DNA of 18,964 nucleotides from an uncultured Collinsella sp. (GCA_902475375.1 CABRZC010000034.1:1-18964); one strand, 5' to 3'. Shown: positions 8,200-15,842, numbered from the stretch's first letter. Program-made: numbers and translations. Notes: generated by a model from the letters alone, not told the origin.

Positions 8200-8231
8200 C
8201 ATTTTGCCCTCCAAACGGCACTACCGCCGGC
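8200..8231 (+). promoter_or_regulatory. Conserved 32-nt upstream element, copy 2
   Basis: This stretch is identical over 32 nt to 6141-6172 and lies at the same distance from the next ATG (8290). The surrounding upstream sequence differs between the two copies. Confidence 0.4.
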
Positions 8232-8289
8232 AACATCCAGCAGATACGCTGAATCTAGTCGTATAGGCCCTATGAGAACGGGAGCAACC

Positions 8290-10074
8290 ATGGCAGCCTT
8301 GTTCACGACCCCCAAACGCAATGACACTACCGCCGGAACCCATGTTGCCGAACCCGACGTTCGCCGTCGCATAGGACTCGCGCACGGCAGCTGGCGCCGC
8401 GTGACGCGCCGCATCGTCGCGGGCGCCGTGTGCGCGCTCACGGTGAGCTCGCTGCTCATGCCGAGCGTCTCGCTCGCAGCGGAATGGGTCAAGGTCGGCG
8501 GCAACAAGTACAACACCGCGGCGAGCGACGAGGCCGGTACCTGGTCGTGGGACGGCGCCGACGACTTGAAGCTCAACAACTATAACGGCGGCGAGATCCA
8601 GGCCGCAGGCAAGCTCAACGTGAATTACTCGGGAACCAACATCGTCACTGCCGAATGGAGCGAAAGCATCAACGTTTCTCATGGCACTAACGAGAATGCC
8701 GAGCTCAATATCCAAGGCGACGAGGGCGGCACGCTCAGCGTGACATCTACTGAGGACGCTATCCTCTCCACGGGTAATATCAACATCGACGGAGCCGGAT
8801 CCGTCAACGCCACGAGCACTGGGTTTGATGCCATCAATGCCGGAGGTGATCTCGCTATCAAAGGTTCGGGCAACGTCAACGCCACGGGTGCATCGGATGG
8901 CATCAGGGCAAACGGCAATATCACGATTGACGACAGCGGAGCCGTCACCGCCAGGGCTACCAAGGACAAGGGTATTGGAGCCGACAAGAACCTCACCATC
9001 AAGGGTGGCGGGACGGTCGAGGCAAGCTCAGCCGATGGTGAGGCCCTTTGGAGCGGCGGCAATATCAACATCTCGGACGGCAGCCAGGTCAAGGCAAGCT
9101 CCGAGAAAGACGCTGCCGTCGAGGCCAAGGGCAGTCTCGCAGCCACAAACGCCTCCCTCAACGTAAACGGTGTTGAATATGGCGTCTATGCCCACAAGGG
9201 CATCACCCTCGATCATGCAAACGTGACGGTCCGTGCAAGTAAAGGCAGATACGGTGGCGCCAACGCCCTCTTCACCTACCAGGACGACATCGTCGTCAAG
9301 AACGGCTCCACCGTGGACGCGTTTGCGGAAGGCGAGGTTTCGGCTGCATTCTCCACCAGAAACGATCGACCCAACGAGAAGGGCGGCCACATCTACATCA
9401 GCGACTCCGTTGTCAAGGCCATAGCCCGCTATGTCGAGAACGGCGACGGCCCCATCCCCTACAGCGAAAACCAAGATGGCGAGACGAGGCGCGAACCCCA
9501 AGGCGAGAACATCGGCATCATCGCCCAGACCAGCGAGGGCGTCACACCCGCAGCCATTTCGATCATCCGCAGCAAGGTAACGGCCGAAGGAGATACAGCG
9601 GCAATCTTTGCCCGTGCCATGAGCGCTGACGGCAAGACAATCGGCACCATCAAGATTGAGAACGCCGCCATCCAGACGCCCGAAGGCGGCAAGGTCATTG
9701 ACTATCGCAAGCTCCGTGACGGCATCTACGAGGCAGGCCAAGCCATCGGCACGGGCGACGCCACGGTCGACTCCCTCTATATCAAAGCAGTCGCCAAAAG
9801 TACGACCATCGCACCTCCCGAGGTAGCCAAGCCGGAAGACCCCAAGCCCGACGAGACCAAGCCCGCAGAAAGCAAGCCCGCGGAGTCCAAGCAGAACCCC
9901 AAGCCTGAGGGCTCAAAGCCGACCAAGGCCGTTGCGGCTTCAACCACGAAAGCCAAGACTACCGGCGTGCTCGCGGCAACCGGCGACACCTCGGGTGCGG
10001 CCATCGTGGCAACCGTCCTTGCGGGAACAGCCGCTATCGCCGCAGGCACCATGGCGAGCCGTAAGCGTTCTTAG
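8290..10074 (+). CDS. Sortase-anchored beta-helix surface protein, copy 2
   Basis: This 594-residue paralogue of the preceding gene has the same architecture. The signal peptide is nearly identical (WRRVTRRIVAGAVCALTVSS and a cut near SLA-A). Next come the shared domain around WSWDGADDLKLNNYNGG and the beta-helix repeats (AINAGGDLAIKGSGNVNATG and similar). A central module starting near GVEYGVYAHKGITLDH follows. A Pro-rich linker, longer than in copy 1, carries KPAESKPAESK repeats, and the protein ends in LAATGD (561-566), a hydrophobic stretch and RKRS. The two proteins differ most at about residues 115-160, in the repeats and in the linker. The start is ATG 8290 after GGGAG; an upstream in-frame ATG at 8128 lies in non-coding duplicated DNA and is rejected. 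It probably arose by tandem duplication and may have a different ligand. Confidence 0.85.
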   Translation: MAALFTTPKRNDTTAGTHVAEPDVRRRIGLAHGSWRRVTRRIVAGAVCALTVSSLLMPSVSLAAEWVKVGGNKYNTAASDEAGTWSWDGADDLKLNNYNGGEIQAAGKLNVNYSGTNIVTAEWSESINVSHGTNENAELNIQGDEGGTLSVTSTEDAILSTGNINIDGAGSVNATSTGFDAINAGGDLAIKGSGNVNATGASDGIRANGNITIDDSGAVTARATKDKGIGADKNLTIKGGGTVEASSADGEALWSGGNINISDGSQVKASSEKDAAVEAKGSLAATNASLNVNGVEYGVYAHKGITLDHANVTVRASKGRYGGANALFTYQDDIVVKNGSTVDAFAEGEVSAAFSTRNDRPNEKGGHIYISDSVVKAIARYVENGDGPIPYSENQDGETRREPQGENIGIIAQTSEGVTPAAISIIRSKVTAEGDTAAIFARAMSADGKTIGTIKIENAAIQTPEGGKVIDYRKLRDGIYEAGQAIGTGDATVDSLYIKAVAKSTTIAPPEVAKPEDPKPDETKPAESKPAESKQNPKPEGSKPTKAVAASTTKAKTTGVLAATGDTSGAAIVATVLAGTAAIAAGTMASRKRS

Positions 10075-10131
10075 ACGCCTCTGCGCACATGGCAGCTCCC
10101 GCGAAGGCCCCGAGCCCCAGCACCGTTTAAC

Positions 10132-10170
10132 AACGCCACCGCCGAGCTCCCCTCCGGCGGTGGCGTTTTC
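10132..10170 (+). terminator. Intrinsic terminator after the second surface-protein gene
   Basis: A 13-bp perfect stem (10132-10144 with 10155-10167) has a 10-nt loop and is followed by TTTTCC. It lies 58 nt past the stop codon. Confidence 0.85.
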
Positions 10171-10281
10171 CATATGCGTCCGCAGGGGATGCGCGAGATT
10201 GTCTTTGGTCTAGCCCAACCGGCATACGCTGGCGTGCGACAATTGGGGCTGCCGATATCACAACACTGAGAGAAGCCCGTC

Positions 10282-10947
10282 ATGGAAGCGCATCAAAAGC
10301 AGATAACCGTTTATTCGAATCATACGGAAAGCGCGCCTGTCATCTACCTTCCTGTGGTCGTGGGCGACGGCAGCGAGGTTTATAAGTGTTGCCGAGAGCT
10401 CGACTGTCCGCCATTCGCCCTCGTCACCATTGGCGGGCTCGATTGGAATCGCGAGCTGAGCCCCTGGGCATGCGACGGGACCGTACGCGATGCCGAGCCT
10501 TTCGGCGGCCAAGCTGCCGATTTTCTTGATGAGCTGCTGAATCAGATAATCCCCCAGGTCGAGTCGTCGCTTCCTCAGCCGCCCACCTGGCGCGGCATTG
10601 CCGGCTACTCGCTCGCGGGCCTCTTCGCACTCTGGTCCCTCTGGCAAACCGACGCCTTTGACCGCGCCGCAAGCGCATCGGGGTCGCTATGGTTTCCCGA
10701 CTTTGTCGACCGTGCCAGCACGGCCCCTTTTGCCGGCAGCCCGCAAGCCGTCTACCTGTCACTCGGCAAAAAGGAAACCAAGACGCCCAACCGCATGATG
10801 CGGCATGTACTCGACGACACACGCGCGATGGAAGCGTTGCTCGTCGAGCGCGGCATTCCAACAACGCTGGAGCTCAACCCCGGCAATCACTTTGCCCAAA
10901 CCGACTTACGCATGGCCCGCGGCATCCACTGGATACTGACACATTAA
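10282..10947 (+). CDS. Alpha/beta-hydrolase, putative esterase
   Basis: This 221-residue protein has an alpha/beta-hydrolase layout like the Fes/IroE/esterase-D group. A nucleophile elbow GYSLAG carries Ser110, and a likely catalytic His203 lies in NPGNHF. An acidic residue around Glu165 (LGKKET) could complete the triad. FALVTIGGLDWNRELSPW near 45-62 would supply the oxyanion region and substrate loop. No signal peptide or membrane segment is seen, so it should be cytoplasmic. The substrate is unknown; siderophore, acyl or acetyl esters are all possible. The start at 10282 is preceded by GAGAGAAG. The gene appears to be its own transcription unit, with a terminator on each side. Confidence 0.75.
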   Translation: MEAHQKQITVYSNHTESAPVIYLPVVVGDGSEVYKCCRELDCPPFALVTIGGLDWNRELSPWACDGTVRDAEPFGGQAADFLDELLNQIIPQVESSLPQPPTWRGIAGYSLAGLFALWSLWQTDAFDRAASASGSLWFPDFVDRASTAPFAGSPQAVYLSLGKKETKTPNRMMRHVLDDTRAMEALLVERGIPTTLELNPGNHFAQTDLRMARGIHWILTH

Positions 10948-10992
10948 AAATGGTGCCCACACGCATATACGCATGGGCACCATATCTTGTTT
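10946..10992. terminator. Bidirectional terminator between esterase and uracil permease genes
   Basis: ATGGTGCCCA (10950-10959) pairs with TGGGCACCAT (10974-10983). It is flanked by A-runs on the left and TATCTTGTTTT on the right, so it can work for both convergent genes. Confidence 0.8.
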
Positions 10993-11008
10993 TAGCTGAA
11001 CGCAGCTG

Positions 11009-12343
11009 CTACTCAGCAGCCTCCTCAAGCTCGGAGACATCAAACTCAAAGTCGTTACCCGGCAGGATGGCGTTGAGCACAATGCCCACCAGTGAGCCCA
11101 CGGCAATGCCGGACAGCGAAATGGTCACGCCGCCCAGCTCCAACACGATGGCGCCGGCGGTGCTGTACGCGATGCCGAGCGAAAGCACGAGCACCAGCGC
11201 GGCAACCAGCACGTTGCGGTTGTTCTGGAAATCGACCTGGTTCTCGATGAGGTTGCGGACGCCCACAGCGCTGATCATGCCGTAGAGCACGAGCGACACA
11301 CCGCCGATCACACACGCCGGCATGGCCGCAATGACAGCCGCGAACTTGGGGCAGAACGAAAGCACGATGGCGCAACACGCGGCAATTCGAATTACGCGCG
11401 GGTCGAACACGCGCGTCAGGGCGAGCACGCCGGTGTTCTCACCATACGTAGTGTTGGCCGGAGCGCCAAAGAGCGAAGCCAGAATCGTGGCAAGGCCGTC
11501 GCCGAGCAGCGTGCGATGCAGACCGGGATCGGCAATGTAGTTGCGCTCGCAAGTCGAACCGATAGCAGAGATATCGCCGATATGCTCGATCATGGTCGCG
11601 AAGGCCAGCGGCATGATGGTGATGATGGCCGTCGTGGCAAGACCGCTATCGAACTGCGGCCCAAAGAGTGCAAACACGGTGTTGTCCCACACGATGGGCA
11701 GACCGACCCACGGAGCGGCGGCAACGCCCGAGAAATCAACCTCGCCGAGCGCAGCCGCAACGGCATAGCTCACCACAACGCCCAGCAAAATCGGCACGAT
11801 CTTGACCATGCCACGGCCCCAGATGTTGCAGATGACGATAACAGCAACGCCAATGACAGCCACAAGCCAGTTGGTCTGGCAGTTAGCAATAGCGGAACTT
11901 GCCAGGATCAAGCCGATGGAAATGACGATGGGGCCAGTCACCACCGGCGGAAAGAAACGCATGACACGCTTGGCGCCAAACGCGCGGAAGAGCGCCGCCA
12001 GCACCGGATAGAGCAGACCGGCACAAGCTACGCCCAGGCAGGCGTAGGGCAAAAGCTCGGTCTCGCCGTTGGGCGCGATTGCGGCATAACCGGCAATAAA
12101 GGCAAACGATGAGCCCAAAAATGCCGGCACCTTACCGCGCGACAGGAAGTGGAACAGCAGCGTGCCCAAGCCGGCAAACAAAAGCGTTGCCGATACCGAG
12201 AGGCCGGTGAGCACGGGCACCAGCACGGTGGCGCCAAACATGGCAAACAGGTGCTGTAGGCCGAGCAGGAACATGCGCGGGCGGCCGAGCGACGATGCGT
12301 CGTAGATGGCATCGCTGACGGCGGGCGTCGAGGACTGGGACAT
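11009..12343 (-). CDS. uraA: UraA-type uracil permease (NCS2 family)
   Basis: This is a 444-residue, 14-helix proton-coupled uracil importer of the cytoplasmic membrane. UraA-type landmarks are GLQHLFAMFGATVLVPVLTG near 28-47, MIEHIGDISAIG with Glu253, DPGLHRTLLGDGLAT (272-286), and NTTYGENTGVLALTRV (297-312) with Glu302. In E. coli UraA the equivalent glutamates bind uracil; E. coli has EHIGH where this protein has EHIGD. The ATG at 12343 follows AAAGGA with 6-nt spacing. A TACAAT hexamer on the minus strand (12413-12418) may be the -10 box. The gene ends at the shared terminator near 10950. No pyrimidine-synthesis gene is adjacent, so salvage is the likely role. Confidence 0.92.
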   Translation of the reverse strand: MSQSSTPAVSDAIYDASSLGRPRMFLLGLQHLFAMFGATVLVPVLTGLSVSATLLFAGLGTLLFHFLSRGKVPAFLGSSFAFIAGYAAIAPNGETELLPYACLGVACAGLLYPVLAALFRAFGAKRVMRFFPPVVTGPIVISIGLILASSAIANCQTNWLVAVIGVAVIVICNIWGRGMVKIVPILLGVVVSYAVAAALGEVDFSGVAAAPWVGLPIVWDNTVFALFGPQFDSGLATTAIITIMPLAFATMIEHIGDISAIGSTCERNYIADPGLHRTLLGDGLATILASLFGAPANTTYGENTGVLALTRVFDPRVIRIAACCAIVLSFCPKFAAVIAAMPACVIGGVSLVLYGMISAVGVRNLIENQVDFQNNRNVLVAALVLVLSLGIAYSTAGAIVLELGGVTISLSGIAVGSLVGIVLNAILPGNDFEFDVSELEEAAE

Positions 12344-12465
12344 GGATGTCCTTTCGAATGGAAGGGCGATCAGGCATATCGGATAACCTGCCCGAACGAT
12401 ACGATCCGAACCATTGTACGCGATACACTATGCCTCGCACGCGCCGCCACCTGCAAACACTAGCG

Positions 12466-13599
12466 CTATTTCCAAACGCGCTCGGCAATGCGCTTGACCA
12501 GCGCGATCTTTGCCCATTGCTCATCCTCGGTCAGCTTGTTGCCAATCTCGCAGCTGGCAAAGCCGCACTGAGGCGACAGATACAGGTTCTCGAGCGGCAC
12601 GTACTTTGCGGCTTCACGGATGCGCTCGACGATAACATCCTCGTTCTCGAGCTCTGCCGCCTTGGTGGTTACCAAGCCCAGCACGACCTTCTTGCCGGGG
12701 GCAACGTACTTCAGCGGCTCAAAACCGCCGGCGCGCGGCGTATCGAACTCCAGGTAAAATGCATCGACATCCTCGTTTGCGAACAGGTACGGCGCGATGG
12801 GGTCATAGCCGCCCTCGAAGGCATAGGTGGAGTGGTAGTTGCCGCGGCACACATGCGTGTTGATGACCAGATCGTCGGGCTTGTCCGCGATGGCGGCATT
12901 GTTGAGCGCCACGCCCAGCTCGCTTACCTTTTGCAGGTCGACCGGGCTCATGCCGGTCTTGGACACAAAGTCAGTATCGCAGTAGATGCCCCAGGTGCAG
13001 TCATCAAACTGGATGTTGCGGCAGCCTGCTGCGTACAGGTCGGCGATCACCGTGCGATAAGCGGCTGCGATGGCGTCGGCAAGTTCCTCATCGGTCTTAT
13101 AGACAGCGCGCAGGCTCTCCTGCTGGCCGTCGCAGCGGTCGAGCGTGACTTCGGAGAACGTCTGGATCGGCGCCGGGATGGTCTGGCGCGCAACGTGGCC
13201 TTCGCCCTCAAGTGCCTTGACAAACTTAAAGTGCTCGACAAACGGATGATTCTCGCCGCTGATGGGACCGGTCACCACGGCGGTATCGGCCGTGGTCTCC
13301 TCGTCGTGGAACATATAGCCCGTACGCGAGGCACGCCGCTCAATACCGTTGAGTCCCCACATAAAATCGAGATGCCAGTAGCTGCGGCGGAACTCGCCGT
13401 CGGTAATCACCTGCAGGCCGGCGGCCTTCTGCTTTGCCACCAAATCGCGAATGGCATCGTCCTCGACCGCCTTAAGGCCGGCGGCATCGAGTTTACCCAC
13501 GGCATAGGCGGCACGCGCATCCTTAACAGCCTGCGGACGAAGAAAGCTGCCGACGATATCGGCGCGAAACGGCGCGTTCGGTTGAGTCGAAGTGCTCAT
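12466..13599 (-). CDS. MetE-like (YxjG-type) methionine synthase, C-terminal domain only
   Basis: The 377-residue protein corresponds to the catalytic C-terminal half of cobalamin-independent methionine synthase; full MetE has about 750 residues. The four zinc ligands are present: His249 and Cys251 (INTHVCRGNYH), Glu284 (FYLEFDT) and Cys345 (LSPQCGFAS). The N-terminal pattern FRADIVGSFLRP and ITDGEFRRSYW match the YxjG/YxjH group. It should transfer a methyl group to homocysteine or a related thiol. Without the N-terminal half, the methyl donor may not be methyltetrahydrofolate-triglutamate. The start at 13599 is set by AAAGGGAG just upstream; a longer open frame to 13914 runs through the regulatory gap and into the next gene. 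The LysR gene upstream and a MET-box-like palindrome at 13686-13708 suggest methionine control. Confidence 0.88.
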   Translation of the reverse strand: MSTSTQPNAPFRADIVGSFLRPQAVKDARAAYAVGKLDAAGLKAVEDDAIRDLVAKQKAAGLQVITDGEFRRSYWHLDFMWGLNGIERRASRTGYMFHDEETTADTAVVTGPISGENHPFVEHFKFVKALEGEGHVARQTIPAPIQTFSEVTLDRCDGQQESLRAVYKTDEELADAIAAAYRTVIADLYAAGCRNIQFDDCTWGIYCDTDFVSKTGMSPVDLQKVSELGVALNNAAIADKPDDLVINTHVCRGNYHSTYAFEGGYDPIAPYLFANEDVDAFYLEFDTPRAGGFEPLKYVAPGKKVVLGLVTTKAAELENEDVIVERIREAAKYVPLENLYLSPQCGFASCEIGNKLTEDEQWAKIALVKRIAERVWK

Positions 13600-13685
13600 A
13601 GATATCTCCCTTTGCATTGGTTGCTTTACTGGGACAGAGTATGAGCGTTCATATGGCCATCGTAAAATATTCGTTTTTAACAGTT

Positions 13686-13708
13686 TGATATAGATATTTC
13701 CTATATCA
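13686..13708. promoter_or_regulatory. LysR-type operator resembling a MET box
   Basis: TGATATAG and CTATATCA form a perfect 8-bp inverted repeat with a 7-nt spacer. The inner 17 nt have the form TATAG-N7-CTATA and fit the T-N11-A pattern of LysR sites. From memory, the methionine regulator MtaR/MetR of streptococci binds a 17-nt box with the same outer pentamers. The site lies between a LysR gene and a MetE-like gene, 87 nt upstream of the latter's start. A shorter partial palindrome (TATGA-N4-TCATA) lies at 13640-13653. Confidence 0.6.
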
Positions 13709-13754
13709 GTTGGAACTGCCATAAAGAGATTTGACCCGTGCAAGACGCAGAAGT

Positions 13755-14651
13755 CTAGATATGCTGGCGGATCGCGTCGATATAGGCTTGGCCGTAGCGC
13801 GTGAGTGTCGTGTTCTTGCGCGTGATGATGCCGATCTCCATGTACTCGTCCACATCGAGCGGAATCGAGATGATGCCGGGGCCGTTGAGCTCGTGACTGA
13901 TCACGCCTGAGCATACTGTGTAGCCGTTGAGGCCCATGACCAGGTTGAACAGCGTCGCACGATCGCGCACGCGGATGTTCTTGCGGCGCTCAAACGTCGA
14001 GGTCAGTTCCTCGGAATAGTAAAACGAGTTATAGCTGCCCTGCTCATAGGACAAGAATGGGTAGTCCTCGAGGTCTTCGAGCGTCACGCTGGAGCGGTCA
14101 GCCAACGGGTGGTCGGCACACACAAAAACGTGCGGCGTGGCGCAGAAGAGCCCTTCGAACACGAGCTCGTTGGCCGCCAGCATGCGCTCGATGACCTCGC
14201 GATTGTGCTCCGACAGATACAGGATGCCGAGTTCGCTTTTCATATGCGCGACGTCCTCGATAATCTCGTGAGTCTGCTCCTCGCGCAGGGTAAAGTCGTA
14301 GCGCGCGGCATCAAACTCACGAATCACATCGACAAACGCATTAACGGCAAAGGAATAATGCTGGCAACTCACACTAAAGTGCGGCACCTGCTCGGACGTG
14401 CCCTTGTACTTACCTTCGAGCAGATCGGCCTGGTCAAGCACCTGGCGCGCGTAGCCCAAGAAGGTCTCGCCCTCCTCGGACACAATGACACCCTTGTTGG
14501 TGCGCTCAAAGATGTGCACACCCATCTCGTTTTCGAGATCGCGGATCGACGCGGTAATCGAAGGCTGCGACACGAAGAGCCGGCGCGAGGCCTCGGTGAT
14601 GCTGCCGCATTCGGCAACTTTGACGACATACCTGAGCTGTTGAAGCTTCAT
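13755..14651 (-). CDS. LysR-family transcriptional regulator, likely of methionine/sulfur genes
   Basis: The 298-residue protein has a LysR winged helix-turn-helix at residues 1-60 (MKLQQLRYVVKVAECGSITE, then LFVSQPSITASIRDLENEMG). A type-2 periplasmic-binding-like effector domain follows from about 90 (FSVSCQHYSFAVNAFVDVIR) to the C-terminus. Its sequence style resembles the CmbR/MtaR group that senses sulfur-amino-acid precursors, but the effector is not known here. The start at 14651 follows GGGAG. The gene lies 10 nt after the HAD phosphatase gene, so the two are probably co-transcribed. The next gene downstream is the MetE-like methyltransferase, with a LysR-type palindrome in the gap. 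The most likely role is control of that gene. Confidence 0.9.
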   Translation of the reverse strand: MKLQQLRYVVKVAECGSITEASRRLFVSQPSITASIRDLENEMGVHIFERTNKGVIVSEEGETFLGYARQVLDQADLLEGKYKGTSEQVPHFSVSCQHYSFAVNAFVDVIREFDAARYDFTLREEQTHEIIEDVAHMKSELGILYLSEHNREVIERMLAANELVFEGLFCATPHVFVCADHPLADRSSVTLEDLEDYPFLSYEQGSYNSFYYSEELTSTFERRKNIRVRDRATLFNLVMGLNGYTVCSGVISHELNGPGIISIPLDVDEYMEIGIITRKNTTLTRYGQAYIDAIRQHI

Positions 14652-14661
14652 GGCTTTCTCC

Positions 14662-15570
14662 CTAGACGTTCGTGACGTCGAAACCCGTCGTGCTCATCTG
14701 ACGCATAAACGACGGCATCTCCCCCGTCGCGGCGCAGGCGGCAATCTGATGCAGAGCCCCGGCAACCGCATCGTCTGCCGCAGCGCCGATATGCCAGCGC
14801 GCGGCAGCCGTGACGGCCTCGTTGGCATTGGCGACTGCAACGGAGTTGGGGACGGCACCGATCATGGGCAGGTCGTTATCGGAATCGCCAAATACGGCCA
14901 CCTCGTCGGACGTCAGGTCCAAAGCGCGCGCCAGCTCCAGCGCAGCGCAACCCTTGTCCCAACCTGCTGGAAGAATGTCGAACAGGCGCACACGATTGTT
15001 GGGAAACACGAGCGAGAGCTCCGGTACCTCAGCGGCAACGCGCTCACGTAGCTCCGCGAGCTCCTCACGCGAACGGGCACTCCAGATATTCGCCTTGAAC
15101 ACCGGTGCGTCATCGACAACAGGACGGCACGGGGCCTCTTCGCCCTTGAGCCATGCGTTGCCGCCCGACTCCATGGCGCGGCGCACACGCTCGGGGTCGC
15201 TCGTTACACAATAGGCATCGTTATTCCAAAAGTCATCGCCCAGGCTGTAGACCTTCAGATACGTATCGTCGGTCTCTTGCTCCAAGTAGTCAGCCAAGCG
15301 CATAAGGGCGGCGTTGTCGGTCGCATGCGAGGCTGCCACCTCGCCGTCCACAAACATGACCTGGCCGTTGCAGAACGCGCCGGTCGAGAAGCACTCGGCG
15401 CGATTGCGGAACATCCAGCCCATCGCGGACGGTTGGCGACCCGAAACCGGACCAAAGTGCAGACCCGCCGCCTGCATGGCATGAATGCCCTCGATGGCGT
15501 AGTCGCTGGCGCCGTCATGCCCGGCTGGAATCAGCGTATCGTCCATATCGGTCAGCACAAGTTTAATCAT
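14662..15570 (-). CDS. Cof-type HAD-family phosphatase
   Basis: The 302-residue HAD hydrolase has all four motifs. Motif I is LTDMDDTL with nucleophile Asp8 and Asp10, and motif II is GPVSGR with Ser43. Motif III is GWDKGCAA with Lys206, and motif IV is FGDSDNDLPM with Asp229 and Asp233. The large cap between motifs II and III marks the IIB (Cof) subfamily, which dephosphorylates sugar phosphates, pyridoxal phosphate or, in Cof itself, HMP-PP of thiamine biosynthesis. The substrate cannot be chosen from the sequence. The start at 15570 has a GAGGGGG stretch upstream. A TACAAT hexamer on the minus strand at 15602-15607 may be the promoter of this gene and the LysR gene. The thi operon starts divergently beyond a large inverted repeat. 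Confidence 0.88.
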   Translation of the reverse strand: MIKLVLTDMDDTLIPAGHDGASDYAIEGIHAMQAAGLHFGPVSGRQPSAMGWMFRNRAECFSTGAFCNGQVMFVDGEVAASHATDNAALMRLADYLEQETDDTYLKVYSLGDDFWNNDAYCVTSDPERVRRAMESGGNAWLKGEEAPCRPVVDDAPVFKANIWSARSREELAELRERVAAEVPELSLVFPNNRVRLFDILPAGWDKGCAALELARALDLTSDEVAVFGDSDNDLPMIGAVPNSVAVANANEAVTAAARWHIGAAADDAVAGALHQIAACAATGEMPSFMRQMSTTGFDVTNV

Positions 15571-15601
15571 AAGGCCCCCTCGGTCATTCTTAATCCCGTC
15601 T

Positions 15602-15607
15602 ATTGTA
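15602..15607 (-). promoter_or_regulatory. Possible -10 box of the HAD-LysR unit
   Basis: TACAAT on the minus strand lies 32 nt upstream of the HAD start. No convincing -35 hexamer is found at 16-18 nt; that region falls inside the inverted repeat at 15611-15645. Confidence 0.3.
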
Positions 15608-15610
15608 CCG

Positions 15611-15712
15611 ACCTGCCAAAAAAGGATAGGTTTATTTTGGCAGGTTTTATCTGGGAAAACGTAAAGCCCCAGTTGTTACCTGCCAAAATAAACCTGTCCC
15701 TTTTTGGCAGGT
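15611..15712. repeat. 102-bp nested inverted repeat with two 35-bp arms
   Basis: Arms at 15611-15645 and 15678-15712 are inverted copies matching at 33 of 35 positions. Each arm is itself bounded by ACCTGCCAAAA and TTTTGGCAGGT in inverted orientation. The 32-nt spacer holds a smaller pair, CTGGG (15651-15655) and CCCAG (15668-15672). As RNA this would fold into one long hairpin. The element lies between divergent transcription units. A non-autonomous mobile element (MITE-like) or dispersed intergenic repeat is the most likely identity; no target-site duplication is clear. Confidence 0.85.
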
Positions 15713-15738
15713 GCGCTAGTATAGGGAACAACAGATTC

Positions 15739-15834
15739 GATGCGGGAGTGCCGGCGGTGCAAACCACAAGGCTGAGAGGGCATGGGGCCCAATCCTTTGA
15801 ACCTGTCAGTTAATGCTGGCGTAGGGAGCATGCC
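15739..15834 (+). ncRNA. TPP riboswitch (THI element)
   Basis: The core matches the thiamine pyrophosphate aptamer: GGGAGTGCC, then GGCTGAGAGGG at 15770-15780, then CCTTTGAACCTGTCAGTTAA and GCTGGCGTAGGGA up to 15828. A short P1 stem can form between ATGC near 15739-15743 and GCAT near 15828-15831. A strong terminator follows at once, and then the ribosome binding site of thiM, so high TPP should stop transcription of the operon. Confidence 0.95.
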
Positions 15835-15842
15835 GCCTTTTT

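Noticed and set aside
8128..8289. N-terminal extension of the second surface protein
   Set aside because: The extra 54 residues are translated from the duplicated terminator and spacer; copy 1 has no equivalent, and ATG 8290 has a good ribosome binding site and the matching signal peptide.
13600..13914. N-terminal extension of the MetE-like frame
   Set aside because: The extension crosses the regulatory gap and overlaps the LysR gene. The start at 13599 has AAAGGGAG upstream and gives the family N-terminus.
15277..15813. Open plus-strand frame of 178 codons
   Set aside because: It runs antisense through the HAD gene, across the inverted repeat and into the TPP riboswitch, so it is a shadow frame with no ribosome binding site of note.
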